From contig NC_134833.1 of the NCBI RefSeq assembly GCF_004210375.1, forward strand, positions 45,378,782 through 45,442,781: a stretch of 64,000 bases of DNA, read 5' to 3'. Under the pieces are notes generated by a model that searched no databases, had not been told where the DNA came from, and saw nothing but the letters and a program-made list of their open reading frames with translations. This DNA comes from Tachypleus tridentatus. Its lineage: Eukaryota > Arthropoda > Merostomata > Xiphosura > Limulidae. How positions within the stretch are numbered: the stretch's first letter is position 1; every line of letters begins with the position of its first letter. The position numbers were made by a program, and so were the translations under genes. Shown here piece by piece: positions 10,106 through 22,260 of the stretch.

Positions 10106-13100
10106 TTAATAGCTCAAGGAATACTTATCCAAAGATTAAATGTTAAGATGTTCGGATAATGCCTTGTTATTAATTTAAGGTAAGTTGGACACCTTATCCC
10201 CATAATCTTTCTAGCAATTCAACACATATCAACTCTTTATATCAAAGTATTAAAACTTAACATGCCATTGGCCCAAACATATTTATAAAACATTATTTCT
10301 ATTTGTTGTCTTTTAATTACGTTTGTTATAATTCTATGTTCTAGAGCTACTTCTGACTTTGAGCAATTTTTTTATGTATTTTCTTCTTTCTTGAAGTATT
10401 TGAGCCACATAAACATTAAAGTCATTACTAATATGTTATAAAAATTAAGATATACCGAATATCTACCTGTTCATGTGAATGGAGGACGGGTATTAAGTTA
10501 CCTCTAGTTCAAATTAAGATGTGATTGTATAATCGGAGTTAATATTTAATTTTGACGAAAATATACATGCGCCAAATAGATATTGAAAATATTACTAATC
10601 TGACACAAGAAACATTTCGGGTTTAATTTCTTTTCTTTCTTTTAATGAAGGATTAAAAGTTTAAAAATATCGAGCTCTCAACAACTGAAATTAAATTTTG
10701 TGATAAATTTTATCGGTGTTACTTTGACATAGTTATGTTACTAACCAGATATAAGTAATACACACGTTCTAAATTTTTGTTAATTTGAATTAGAATTAAG
10801 GGTTCATATTATCATCGGATAGTATACAATGTATGATCTGAAAAACAGAAGATTGTGTTGACTTTAGGGTAAATGCTCGTTGTTCTGTTGCTGCTTGTAC
10901 ATTTCAAATATTAATCGTCTGTTATGAAAAGTTTAGGCTTGCTCAGTTTTCCATATGTTTGAATATGGACTGATGATTCAAAATATCTTTAGTTGAAAAA
11001 AGTGTCTGTCTGTGTCAAACAAAATGTACATACATTTTCAGTCCAACAGATGACGCTCAAACACATTATTAATGATTTTTATAAACTGGAAAAACAGTTT
11101 TAAACATCTTATAAGCATTTTTGGAAAGAGGAACACTGTCGTAGAATTTCCCTTCCCCCTCATATTATTTGCCTTTTTCATCATAATTGATAAGTCGTAG
11201 GCTCAGTCGTTTGACTATGTAAGAATATCTCATTGATCTCATGGCTCAATCTACAAAGTTTTATTAAATAGATATGAGCAAACTTTAAAAACAAACGTGA
11301 GTCAAATTTCTAGTCAAGGCACACTTACAGAAGAGGACCAAACGTTTGTTTCTTGAAATACAATATATATACATATATTGTTACTATAATATAGTTAACA
11401 TGTTCATTTATTTATTTGGATTTAATCTTCAAAAGAAACATTAATCAGCATTCACCAAAGTTCAGCTAATTTCTATTAATCAGACCCCCATGAAACTCGA
11501 CGACGTCGTTACAATGACATTTCCAGCATATGTGATAAAGTAACAACGATAACAACATACAAGACCTAAAAATAACACTAAACATCTCCCATATAACACT
11601 GCACAGCTATAACGATCTGTCAGCGTTTACTTGACTGCAATGCAAGAACGTGCTCTGATTTTCCGCTCCTAATTTTACCCAGTTTATAAGGTGCAACTTT
11701 AAACTTGGGTTCTCTAGTTCGTCACGCGTCATTCACAAATGTAGCAACCACCTGCTGTAGTAGAACTAATAGCAACTGATCACAGATAATGGTCGGGAGG
11801 TACAAAACTCTGGCTGAGTATATATATGATAACATCTACCAAGATTTACGAAGCTGTTATGTTTCGGAGGAAGAACGAATTATAGAGAAGTATATTGTTA
11901 TACATGGTTTACAGCTCTTTCATGTTTTACACATGAAAGTTGCTTCTCTTTGTGCGATTTTATGAAATTTGACAAGTAGTATTATTTCCTTTTCCAATAA
12001 TAAGGAAGACACAAATCTCCTACACATTTGATAATAACTATAGATATGTTAGAATTAAATTACTTGGTTTTATGTCAGAACTGAATGACATAAAATTAAA
12101 ACCTACGGACACAAGATAAACCTGAATATAGTCATTGAAGTACGTGAATAAATGTTTATCCTGACACATTATGTAAAATCAGAAAAAATATGTTATTTTT
12201 AACAGCTAAGATTTCAGAAATTGTAGCCCACACAGTAACTTCACATATTTTACTCTATTTTCAACAATCACATCATCTAATAGAAATAAAATTTTATATC
12301 AAGCGATGTGTAACAGCAAATTCAAACATAAATTGTTTATGAAACAATGAAAGGTAAAATCAAAGATATAAAAAGATTGAAACGATAATATACTTTTACT
12401 TAAACGGTAATTGTTAAACTACTCAAAAGCATACAAAATTTAATAATAACACTGTGTTATTAAACACTTATTTTGAAAATTAAATTTAGAACATTAGCTC
12501 CCGATCACCTTTAAAAACAATAACCTGTATTTTAATTGGAGATTTTTTCTATGTTGCAGCAGTAGTTTGAATTTTAAATATTAAATATGAAAATTAATAT
12601 TTTTAAGTTGACTTAAGAAATTTTACAGTTTTGAAATAACATTCACGAACCTTTATCTTAAAAATAAAATAATTGAAATACTTTGAATGTTTTTATTAAT
12701 TTCTGTATATACTCAATTTATATTTTAATAATATAAAGAAATATTTATGAATTATTTTTGGCAAAAATTCTTACTGACTGATTGTTTTAAAATAAGCTAT
12801 AGTAAATGTTTTAAAAGTTGCACTATAAAAACTTGGTGAGAACCATTGGACAGTTATTTTGATATACCGATATTTTCCATTTGAATAAAAATGGTTTCAA
12901 TAAAATAATAGTGAATGAAGCTGCTTTTATATCTATTAATCTGTGTTCTATAGAATACTTGAAAAATATGTATAAAGTCATTGTTAAGTTTTAATTTTAT
13001 ATCTTTCATTTTTCTCGCCAATTAAATATATTGATTTCAAAGAGCATTCTATATAACTAAAAGTAAAATGCTGTATCATCGATGTAAAAAAACTTTTATA

Positions 13101-13227
13101 AAAATCTACAGACAATATGGGTTTTATCATAAAGACGAGCAACATATAAACTTCAATGAATCTATAACTGTTTCTTCCAGAGCCTCAACAGTAATTAGTA
13201 AAGGTTTATAGCGCTAATCATCGTGTT
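10106..13227. other. 3.1 kb AT-rich stretch, nothing recognised
   Basis: No open frame with a recognisable motif, no tandem repeat and no repeat shared with the rest of the window was seen here. Confidence 0.4.
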
Positions 13228-13305
13228 TCGACACTTGCGTTTGGCACAGCACAGACTGTTGTGAAGCTTTGTGTTTAATAATAAACAAAGCAAACAGTAA
13301 GACCT
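13228..13305 (+). mobile_element. SINE family B fragment
   Basis: 3' half of the family: tttcgacacttgcgtttggc, then agcacagactgttgtg and the tail gctttgtgtttaataataa followed by acaaagcaaac. The head is missing. Confidence 0.55.
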
Positions 13306-13442
13306 CTTTAACATATTGTGCAATTTACTCATCTTTATTCAGAACTATAAACAAACTGTATAGCTTATCAAATTTTCAAAACTCCCATAAACATTTCCTT
13401 AACCAGCTATCAAATAGATAGCCATTTATTTATGAACGAGAT

Positions 13443-14118
13443 AACGTGTAATTGTCTAACGTGCAAATAACCACCAACAAAACTAATAAAACCTGCTAAT
13501 GCACACTTAACCACTAACCAAACTAATAAAATCTTCAGTGCGCAATTAACTTCCAAACAAACTAACAAAACCTGTTAATGAATAATTTACTTCTAACCAA
13601 TTAATAAGACTGTCAATGAAAAAATTAGCCACCAACCAAACTAATAAGACTTTTTTGTGCATAATTAAATTCCAATCAAGCTAATAAGAACTACTAATAC
13701 ACAATTAAATTCCAATCAAACTAATAATAACTATTAATACACAATTAACTTCCAAACAAACTAATAAGAACTGTAAATACACAAGTAACGTCCAACCAAG
13801 CTAATAAGAACTGTTAATACTCAATTAACTTTCAACCAAACTAATAAGAACTGTTAATACACAATTAACTTTCAACCAAGCTAATAAGAACTATTAATAC
13901 ACAATTAACTTTCAACCAAACTAATAAGAACTGTTAATACACAATTAACTTTCAACCAAGCTAATAAGAACTGTTAATACACAATTAACTTTCAACCAAA
14001 CTAATAAGAACTGTTAATACACAAGTAACGTCCAACCAAGCTAATAACAACTGTTAATGCACACTTAACCATCGACCATTCTAATAAAGACTGTTAATGA
14101 ATACCAACTAAAGTAATA
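13443..14118 (+). repeat. minisatellite, 40 bp unit, about 16-17 copies
   Basis: Tandem array with unit starts at 13483, 13523, 13562, then every 40 bp from 13601 to 14081. A typical unit begins ctaataagaactgttaatac and ends aactttcaaccaag (or aaa). Inner units (13681-14040) are nearly identical, sometimes alternating terminal aag/aaa, while outer units are more diverged. This is the expected pattern of recent internal amplification. Confidence 0.95.
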
Positions 14119-14925
14119 TAAGATTACCTGTCACAAACTTTGTTCTGTTTCCAGAAAGAACAAGACACTGGTTATTATCGTTCTATTCCTTCGATCGATG
14201 AAAGGAAGCAACATGTTATAGAATAATCAAAACATATTAAGGTTGGAGATTAAAAAAAAAAAGACAGTTTATTTGGTCTTCGTTTAAATATGAACACACA
14301 CTTCTCTCACTTAAGTATAAATACACATATATAGATGTGGGCCCCGTAAAATATTAGCGATACATAAATCTCGAAGATTTTCACAATATTAGTTCCACCT
14401 GCAGATAACAAACACTTGCTGACAACATATAACGTCAAAATGTCATTTACTCACAAGACAAATTAACATGGCTACAGTATTAGTACACACGTATAACGAA
14501 TCTGGACACAACTGCGCAAGTGGTTTCCATTTGTTTACTTAGTTTTCTTTGTGTCTGTGTGTTGTTGTTTTTGTTTTGTATAGTGTTTATTTCTATACGT
14601 CCGAGATGGGTACACGGTTAAGAGCTCACAAGGCTAAAACCTACTATCGACAGAGTACTGCTAAACAATAGCAAAACAAACATGTATATTTACTTAATAT
14701 TCACGATGTTTCCGTGTATATATAACTATTTGGTGTTTAGCATACCTACTTTTTCATAAGCTGTTTTTCTTTCTCATTTAATCTCTTGTTTGTTGTATGG
14801 AGTTGTTGAATGTGTATTGATAGCAATCTAAGAGTATCTAACGAACTGAGAAAAAACTCGTATAATCACTAAAATGTGTATATTATTCGAGGGTGTAATT
14901 CATTTGATCAGTATACATACGTGTA
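14119..14925. other. no gene recognised
   Basis: AT-rich sequence without a recognisable coding or repeat signal. Confidence 0.4.
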
Positions 14926-15203
14926 TTTGGTTTGGTTTGAATTTCGCGCAAAGCTACACGAGGGTTATCTGCACTAGCCGTCTCTAATTTAGCAGCGTAA
15001 GACTACTAAAGAGAAGGTAACTAGTTATCACTACACACCGCCAATTCTTTAACTACTCTTTTATCAACAAATAGGGGAAATTGACTGTCACATTATACCG
15101 CCCCCACGGTTGAAAGGGCGAGCATGTTTGATGTGATGGGGATTCGAACCCGCGACCCTCAGATTATAAGTCGCGTGCCTTAACCACCTGGCCATGCCGA
15201 GTC
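14926..15203 (-). mobile_element. tRNA-derived SINE, family A
   Basis: Plus-strand text begins with the tail (tttggtttggtttgaatttc, gcgcaaagctacac) and ends with the tRNA-like head (gggattcgaacccgcgaccc, ccacctggccatgccgagtc). The B box is intact on the minus strand as gggttcgaatccc. Near full length, with small indels. Confidence 0.92.
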
Positions 15204-15441
15204 AATATCATATCTGTGAGTGGCTACATTACGTCATAATCACAGCATACAACTGTTCGCTTTGTGACTCATACACCGAAACATTTTTAAGTCATGTTTA
15301 ACAGTCAACCCGGAGAAAATGTGTTACACCATCAAACAACATATTATTTAAGATAAATAAAATATTATAATATTACTAACAACTTATTACATATAACAGA
15401 ACGTCTATTATAAAAATAAATCTTTCGAACTATTTGTTCTC

Positions 15442-15530
15442 CGCTGGTACAGCGGTAAGTATACGGATTTACAACGGTGGACTCAGCAAATAGCCTGATG
15501 TGGCTTTGCTATAAGAAAACACACACACAT
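15442..15530 (+). mobile_element. tRNA-derived SINE, family C
   Basis: Head ggtacagcggtaagtatacg and atttacaacg, then a deletion of the B-box segment, then ggtggactcagcaaatagcc and tgatgtggctttgctataag with an (ac)n tail. The B-box-containing part is preserved in the second copy at 36697. Shares the tagcc...tggctttg 3' module with families A and B. Confidence 0.7.
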
Positions 15531-16229
15531 TTCAAACTATTTTTCATATAAATTTGGAAGAAATATTGCAATGGTAGAGGAAATTGGTCGACACTTTGTG
15601 TAAGTGTACTCAGGAAAAAATCATTTATGTTACTGTGATACCATTGTTATTTCACTTTTAACTTAATAAAAAGAAGTTGGATTTTTTAATGATGTTGTGT
15701 TGTTGAAACTTAAATAATGCATCACTTTACTAAGCAGTCAAATCAGTAGTCGTTTTTCACACTGTACATTATTATCGTGCATTATTAAAAAATAAAAAAG
15801 CCCATATAATACAGTTTGGTTCTTTAGCAATAAAAAACAAACTGAAATCAAACACATGGCAGGAGTGTGCAAATTACATTACCAGATTGCCAGCAAAACT
15901 ATATAATATAATATTCTCTAAGTAAGCTGCCCATGTTATAGCTTGTTGTTGTAAGTTAATAAATAAAATTAAAAAACAACAACCTCGTCGTGGAGTTGTC
16001 ATATTTAAACGCGTTTTTGCAATTACATGAGTTATTCGATTTCTCTTAAATCAAGTGAATGAAATAAAATCAGCAACTCTAAAAAAATTAAAAAATTAAA
16101 CTAAGTTATTTATAAAGTTAAATAACATTACAGAAACTGAAAAGTAGATTCACAATATTACGAATAAAACATCTACTTTTAACTAAAAGCAGCCCCACAG
16201 TAACACAGCGACACGTCTGTAGAATTACA
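15531..16229. other. AT-rich, nothing recognised
   Basis: No coding or repeat signal seen. Confidence 0.35.
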
Positions 16230-16325
16230 ATGCTAGAAACTGGGTTTCAATTGCTGTGGTAAGCAGAGCACAGTTAACCAATTATGTAGCTTTGTACTTA
16301 ACTTCAAGCAAACAAATACTAAAAC
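16230..16325 (+). mobile_element. SINE family B fragment
   Basis: gaaactgggtttcaattgct then aagcagagcacagttaacca and the tail atgtagctttgtacttaact followed by tcaagcaaacaaa. This is the 3' two thirds of the family; the tRNA-like first part is absent. Confidence 0.65.
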
Positions 16326-16400
16326 AGATACAGGAATGTTTGTAAACCACATTTGATTTGAGTGGTTTTGATCGCTTAAATGAGCAAAAATAAACGAAAC

Positions 16401-16610
16401 TACTGAACGTATCTGCATGTTGTGATGAGCTAGAACATGAAACTACTGAACGTGTCTGCATATTGTGATGAGCTAGAACATGAAACTACTGAACGTGTCT
16501 GCATGTTGTGGTAGGCTAGAACATGAAACTATTGAACATGTCTGCATGTTGTGATGAGCTAGAACATGAAACTATTAAACGTGTCTGCATGTTGTGATGA
16601 GCTAGAACAT
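16401..16610 (+). repeat. minisatellite, 43 bp unit, 5 copies
   Basis: Units start at 16401, 16444, 16487, 16530 and 16573. Each begins tactgaacgtgtctgcatgt (with a few substitutions) and ends gagctagaacatgaaac; the last is cut at agaacat. Copies differ at only a few positions, so the array is young. Confidence 0.95.
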
Positions 16611-16768
16611 CATTATCGTTTTATTTAACTGAAAATAAAAATAAAGTATTCTGACTACGTTCCCAACTCTGTGTAACTGCACATCTCAAAAACATTACAC
16701 CTTTGTCTCTCATGGACAGTAACGTTCTTTACAAGCTTCTGCCAGTTTCTTTAAACTATTATCCACAC

Positions 16769-17032
16769 CATGGCCAGATGGTTAAGGCACTCGACTCGTA
16801 ATCCGAGGGTCGCAGATTTGAACCCCTGTCACACCTACTATACTCGCCCTTACAACCGTAGGGGCGTTATAATGTGATGTCAATCCCACTTTTCGCTGTT
16901 AAAAGAGTAGCCCAAGAGTTGGCGGTGAATGGTAATGATTAGTTGCCTTCCCCTAGTCTTACAGTGCTAAATTAGGGACGGCTAGCGCAGATAGCCTTTT
17001 TGTAGCTTTGCGCGAAATTCAAAAAACAAACC
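16769..17032 (+). mobile_element. tRNA-derived SINE, family A
   Basis: Head catggccagatggttaaggc, B box gatttgaaccc (one change from the usual gggttcgaaccc), body landmarks including aggggcgttataatgtgatg and agagttggcggtgaatggta, tail gcgcgaaattcaaaaaacaa. Flanks actattatccacac (left) and caattattcacac (right) look like a diverged target duplication. Confidence 0.92.
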
Positions 17033-17045
17033 AATTATTCACACT

Positions 17046-17631
17046 AACGTAAATCTTCAAAGTACTTACAGCAAAGACGTATTAGCTTAACTAAAATACT
17101 GAACGAATTTAATAAGTTTTACCTACTGTATATTTCTTTGCTATTTTGTATTGGGTTGAGGAGTATTCGTGAGCGTTTTTTCAAGTTAACAAAATATATT
17201 CATAAATGAAACGCTTTCGCAAAATATTTCATGTCATGTGGTAGATAATTTTTTGCTCTAATAGATGGTGTGTTTAATTTTCATATGTCTTTAATTTTTG
17301 CTTTCATTTTCAGCTCATTAAATGGAATGTCAAGTGGACAAAATCGAGCATTTTCGACACCATCTGCTTTTCGCATTTAATTTCTTGCAATTTCGTTTAA
17401 AACAATGCATACTATATACCTAGGTATTACATGAAATAAAGTATCATAATAAATGTTTTGGGTGTAATGTGTTCATGCATTGAAGTATTGTATAGTCTTG
17501 CGTGTAATGCTTGAATGAAATTATTTAAAAACGCTCACGAATTATTCCTCAACCTAATAAATTAACGAAAGATTTATCACGTAAAGCTTACTTGTTTAAG
17601 AGAAAAGTGAAATCAAGCTAACTGTTATGTC
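17046..17631. other. nothing recognised
   Basis: AT-rich. The phrase attcgtgagcgtttttt near 17164 is mirrored by aaaaacgctcacgaattatt near 17527, so 17150-17560 may be a decayed inverted-end element, with ttgggttgaggagtattcgt and attattcctcaacctaat as the outer words. Confidence 0.4.
17148..17558. mobile_element. candidate small inverted-repeat element
   Basis: ttgggttgaggagtattcgt (about 17151-17170) with gagcgttttt is the reverse complement, with small changes, of aaaaacgctcacgaattatt and cctcaacctaa (about 17527-17556). The ends are about 30 bp and enclose about 350 bp without an open frame. The arrangement fits a mariner-type MITE (ttgaggaata ends), but I saw no TA duplication that I would defend. 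Confidence 0.55.
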
Positions 17632-17705
17632 TACTGCGAGGAATCGAATGCTGGATTTTAACATTGTAAGTCCGGAGACTTATCGCTGTCCCATCGTGGC
17701 ACTAC
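17632..17705 (-). mobile_element. SINE family B fragment
   Basis: Plus-strand gtctactgcgaggaatcgaa, ttttaacattgtaagtccgg, agacttatcgctgtcccatc: the tRNA-like half of the family on the minus strand. The tail half is missing. Confidence 0.6.
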
Positions 17706-18358
17706 TGCCTTATGGACAGTAGAAATCATTCGAATAAAAAGTCACGAATCTTTTTTTTTGTTTGTTTGTTTAAATTACGGCTTCAAGACAATACGTTTTT
17801 CAGAGTTTCTTATTTGTGATTATTAAAGGCAAGGAATTAATGATATAACAAAAGGAGTTTATAGGCAATGCAGAATAAACAAACATTGTCATAACATAGA
17901 ACTATACAATCACAAACAAGATTTTAATCTTCGTAGTTATTTTATGACAGTCGTCTGTCGTGACTGTATAGATTGCCATGACTCCTCATATTATTTAACC
18001 TTGAACAGCATTGTTCGTAGTTATTCTTGAATGGTTTGTTATTTACCATTGTATAAGAATATTAAGGCGATTAAACATAATTAATAATCGTAAGGACTGC
18101 AAACCCACATCAATTTGTATGATTATAAACACTTTTGCAGAGTGTCACTTATAAAACAACTGGGTAAATGAGAAAGCAATATAGGATTTATATAGAAGGA
18201 ACAGCACTTTTATACATGTACAAAACACCAATATACATTTTTATATATATGCAGAATAAACAACAAATAAAGGATATTTATACATAAAAACAACCAATAT
18301 GTGAAAATTACACCGTAACAAGTAAAACAGTTTATTATAACTGACTCTAAACTTTATG
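17706..18358. other. AT-rich, nothing recognised
   Basis: No coding or repeat signal beyond a short T-rich run. Confidence 0.35.
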
Positions 18359-18547
18359 TGGGCATGGCGTGATGGTTAAGGAGCTCGATTACCTTCCACC
18401 GACCATGTTCGCCCTTTCAACCGTGTGAACGTCAAAAAATAACAGTTAGTAAAAGATCAGTGCATGATTTAATAATGGTCTTTCACTGTTAACTTAAAAA
18501 AGGCTGGCGCAGATAGCCCTCGCAAAACTTGGCGCAAAACTCAAAAC
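18359..18547 (+). mobile_element. SINE family A, internally deleted
   Basis: Starts tgggcatggcgtgatggtta and aaggagctcgatt, then jumps to ccgaccatgttcgccctttc, so the segment that would contain the B box is gone. The body then resumes in diverged form and ends gcgcagatagccctcgc and ttggcgcaaaactc. Without the B box it cannot be polymerase III-competent. Confidence 0.75.
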
Positions 18548-18875
18548 TAACTGCCTACCAAAGTTTTGTGTCGAGAATAACAAAACATTATTAGTGTTTA
18601 CTTTAAAAAAGCTTCTACTGTAAATCAGGTCAAGAAAATAAATGTCTGTTAGCAGCCTTATCAACATAAATATTGTTATTTCTAGGGAATGTACTGGCAA
18701 CACATCTCCCTTATGAAAATATATCTATTCCAAGTAGATATGTATTTGTATTACATCTCCTTTCTGTAAATATTTCTATCACTGGTGAATATGCTTATGG
18801 AATTAATTATAACGATTGTTTTTTTTCAGAACTTAAGAAACGTTATATGAAATTACTTGATTTATTGTTTATTGT

Positions 18876-18966
18876 CAAGCGCAAAGTAACACAGCGGGCA
18901 ATCCCTGCTATGCTTACTGCAAGTTTAATTCCAAACTTTTAGCGTTGTAAACTGATAAGATAGCCC
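18876..18966 (-). mobile_element. SINE family B, diverged
   Basis: Plus-strand aagcgcaaagtaacacagcg, gggcaatccctgctatgctt, then ttttagcgttgtaaactgat and agatagcccctgaggtaacg. The order and spacing match family B read in reverse; the B box is degraded. Confidence 0.55.
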
Positions 18967-19276
18967 CTGAGGTAACGGGAAGGACTCTTTAAGAAGTTAA
19001 TATAAGTGCTTTAATCTGATGTGCATACATTATGTTCAAAGTCTAATGACATATTTAACAATAACTTAAGATAATACTTTATAGAAAGTCATACAAACAA
19101 GACATTTCCGATGTTTTCAAACGAAAATTTCGAACATTGTTTTGTCCTGTATTAGCACTATGTATAAGCTATAACTTTATATACAGATTTATAAGGAATA
19201 TATAACATCTAGACCATCTATTGGTTGCTTCACTCTATATATTAAGAAAAAACTAATATCTTCCAATTTTCTAAGT

Positions 19277-19362
19277 TTAGCCTTCAATAGCTCAACGCTA
19301 AAAACCTGGTTCTGATACCCGTGGTGGGAAGAGAAAACAGCTTTGTGCTTAAGTGCAAACAA
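19277..19362 (+). mobile_element. SINE family B fragment
   Basis: aacgctaaaaacctggttct then gatacccgtggtgggaagag and tail cagctttgtgcttaagtgca followed by aacaaac. The B-box-like gttctgatacccg is recognisable; the first ~35 bp of the head is missing. Confidence 0.65.
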
Positions 19363-21533
19363 ACTCGTCAACACATTCACAGTTGGACGCGTACAACTTG
19401 AAAAGTAAAAAAGGACACATCTGGAAAAGCAATGACTTTTACACAAGAAACTAAGAACCAAAGTTCGTATTACGCCCACACAGTCACAAAACTTACATTA
19501 ATCAGAAATACTATTGTCAAGATGTTTGATATTATTACATGGAAACGTTTAACCCAAATTATTTTGTGTTGTTGCTTTTTTGGCGTAGAACATCGAAATA
19601 AAACATTTGTTTAAGATACACTTACAGAATAATTGTTTATAGTGTTTCAAAATACTATTTTCATTATATCATAGAGGGTATAGAACAGAGAAATGGAGAA
19701 ATTTAGCTTTCCGTTTACAATTGCAATTGTTTGAAATTAAAGTAAAAATTTCTCTGGAAGAAGCAATGTACTTGCTTATCAGCTTGAACTTCTTCATAAA
19801 ATAAAACAGAATAATGGTATCCATCGTTTTGATTACACAGCGGTAAGTTTGTGTCACTTTGATCACAATCATTATATGATTAGATTTATAATTTATAAAC
19901 CTGTGTAAAATATGAATTTGTATTTCAAACAGAGTAAAATAATATATACATTCCACAACAAATAATTGACACAGGGACATTTTCTCAACCACCTTCCTTT
20001 TCTCTTTTTTTACTTAAACTGATTAATTGCTTCACCTTATTTAAACTGTACCTTACATACTAATGGACACATTGTAAAATCAGCTAAGCATTTCAAATGA
20101 TGATTTCCAATAAAAAAATAATCTTTACTTTAATTCGATAATTTAAAATTTTCTCATAAAAAGAAAATAATAATAACTAATACACCATTCAATAAAAATA
20201 GTTGGAGGCACTAAATCTTCTTGCACTATAAACTGGATTTGGTAGGGCTTGGGTAAACGGATAGCTCATGAGTAGATAATGCATTCTATTGACCACATCC
20301 ATCTTATTATTTTAATCTTTAAATATTTCTTCGCGCTTACATTTTAACATACTCCTCAACGTCATAGATTCCACAAACTTTAAAGTGTGTTTACTGATAT
20401 ATTTCATAACACAAGGTCAGTGCTAAGTAAATATTTACGGATCCCAACTCTAAAACCTTTTTATTCAGAGAGCTGCAAGAATCACAACAGTTGTGACATC
20501 AATTGATTTAAAAACATACCTGTATTTCTATGAAGCTTAATATAAAATAACCTAGTTGTAATATAACATGAACAACACTAAACACATTTTTGAATGAACA
20601 TGTAAATACGTAAATAGGCATTGAATAATACTATGTTTTCCAACCAACATATAAACTTTCTAAGAGTGTACATAATTAGGAGCATGTGTTAAAACACTGT
20701 TGGGGTAAACGGCAGCAGCATAAAATAAATCGGTTTCATTATCATTTTTGGGAAGAGAACAGATGAACAAACACATAGTATTTTCGTGCCTGTATTGATA
20801 AGGAAATTCCACAAAAGAGCGTGTGCATATAACTTGCTTTAAGCTCCACTTAAAAAACAAAACAAAAAACCTAACCAAAAATAACAACGTTAACAATTCA
20901 TTATGTGCGTTTTTACGATTTTTTTCTATAAATCATGTATTTCTTACCGTGATAAAATAATCCGAGAATAAATGGGATAAGCATCCTGTAACACGAGACA
21001 CGCAATTAAACACGAACTTCTTTATTATACGTAGCCTTGTTATACTCTGAGAGCATTCATTGGTCCGTTTATACAAAATATTCATTCACAATATCGTTTC
21101 TTCCAGTATGTTTCACCTTACGTCATCTAGTGGCTACATATAATACTAAACGGACAGACTTATTAGTAACAAACAAACAATATATTGCTTTGTGTATATT
21201 ATAACTGGAAAATAAAAATACATTTTGGTGATTATTATTTTTTAACATTTATTGCTATACATTTTTTAATTATAAATAGGTAATACCTGGAAAACTAATA
21301 ATCTTTAGTGCATGACTGAAGAAAGTAGTTTTGAAGTGTTCAGTTACAACTAAACAATGTGATACACGATGTGTTCGAAACACATTATTGGCATGCAAAA
21401 TATGCCATTTCTAAGGGGAGGAGGATGTGGAGCATGTTTCGAAAAAACATTTTAAAACATTAAAATATTTATACGTTCCATGAAAAACTAGTGAAGCCAT
21501 GGTCTGTCTGACCTTACCGCTTCCTACGACACT
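19363..21533. other. nothing recognised
   Basis: AT-rich. Open frames here, such as 19669-19992 on the minus strand (107 codons), have Lys/Ile/Phe-rich composition expected of chance frames in AT-rich DNA and no motif I know. Confidence 0.4.
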
Positions 21534-21542
21534 AAAGTAATA

Positions 21543-21821
21543 ATTTGTTTGTTTGTTTTGAATTTCGCACAAAGCTACTCGAGAGCGATCTGTACTAGCC
21601 GTCCCTAATTTAGTAGTGTAAGACTAGAGGGAAGGCAGCTAGTCATCACCACCCACCGCCAACTCTTGAACTACTCTATTACCAACGAATAGTGGGATTG
21701 ACCGTCACATTATAACGTCCCCATGGCTGAAAGGGCGAGCATGTTTGGCGCGACGGGGATGCGAACCCGCGACCCTCGGATTACGAGTCGCACGCCTTAA
21801 CACGCTTGGCTATGCCGGGTC
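21543..21821 (-). mobile_element. tRNA-derived SINE, family A, with perfect target duplication
   Basis: Plus-strand tail tttgtttgttttgaatttcg at the left and tRNA-like head ending tatgccgggtc at the right. The B box on the minus strand is gggttcgcatcc (one change). The 9 bp direct repeat aaagtaata flanks it exactly (21534-21542 and 21822-21830), so both ends are fixed and the copy is complete. Confidence 0.95.
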
Positions 21822-22120
21822 AAAGTAATACTACGAAAATGTTCTCATTTGTAAAGTAATATAAAGCTTATAAATATTTTTGGTCAGTTTTAGTTGAAAT
21901 ATAAGGTATTTCTTTAAATATTTCTGGTTTTGACCTGATGACAGGTGTTGTATTACTTTTTGAAATAATGTAAAACTTAGCATTAGAAACTCAATAATAT
22001 TTTTTTATAATCTATTAAAGCTATTAATGTTATGTCAATTTGAAAGATCAGAAAAACTGTATGAATAATGTTGTGGTATATTTTTAGTTTTCTATATGTT
22101 TTCTAATACAACTGATGCAT

Positions 22121-22260
22121 TATTTGTTTGCTTGAAGTTAAGCACAAAGAAATCGATAATTTCTAAAACAAACTGTTCGACAAAAATTCATATTTTTGAT
22201 AGTCGTGATGGGGATAGAACAGATAACCCACTGTGTTACTTCACGCTTAAAAACAAACAA
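22121..22260. mobile_element. two SINE family B tails, head to head
   Basis: gtttgcttgaagttaagcac (aaag) at 22125-22150 is the family B tail in minus orientation. Then ttttgatagtcgtgatgggg, agaacagataacccactgtg and ttacttcacgcttaaaaaca with aacaaac (about 22193-22260) is a second, plus-oriented tail. They lie within the open frame 22096-22428, which is therefore not a gene. Confidence 0.5.

Noticed and set aside
10965-11010. ctgatgattc followed by gttgaaaaaa as a hammerhead
   Set aside because: No stem can form between the two boxes and there are no related copies nearby. Likely chance.
13443-14118. CRISPR-like array
   Set aside because: Units are contiguous with no spacers and the genome is animal. 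It is a minisatellite.
19669-19992. 107-codon open frame on the minus strand
   Set aside because: Composition is that of chance frames in AT-rich DNA; no motif, no splice context.
21925-21980. cctgatgacaggtg ... tttgaaataatg as a hammerhead
   Set aside because: Boxes are present, but stem II pairing is very weak and no second arm is visible. Too weak to list as a feature.
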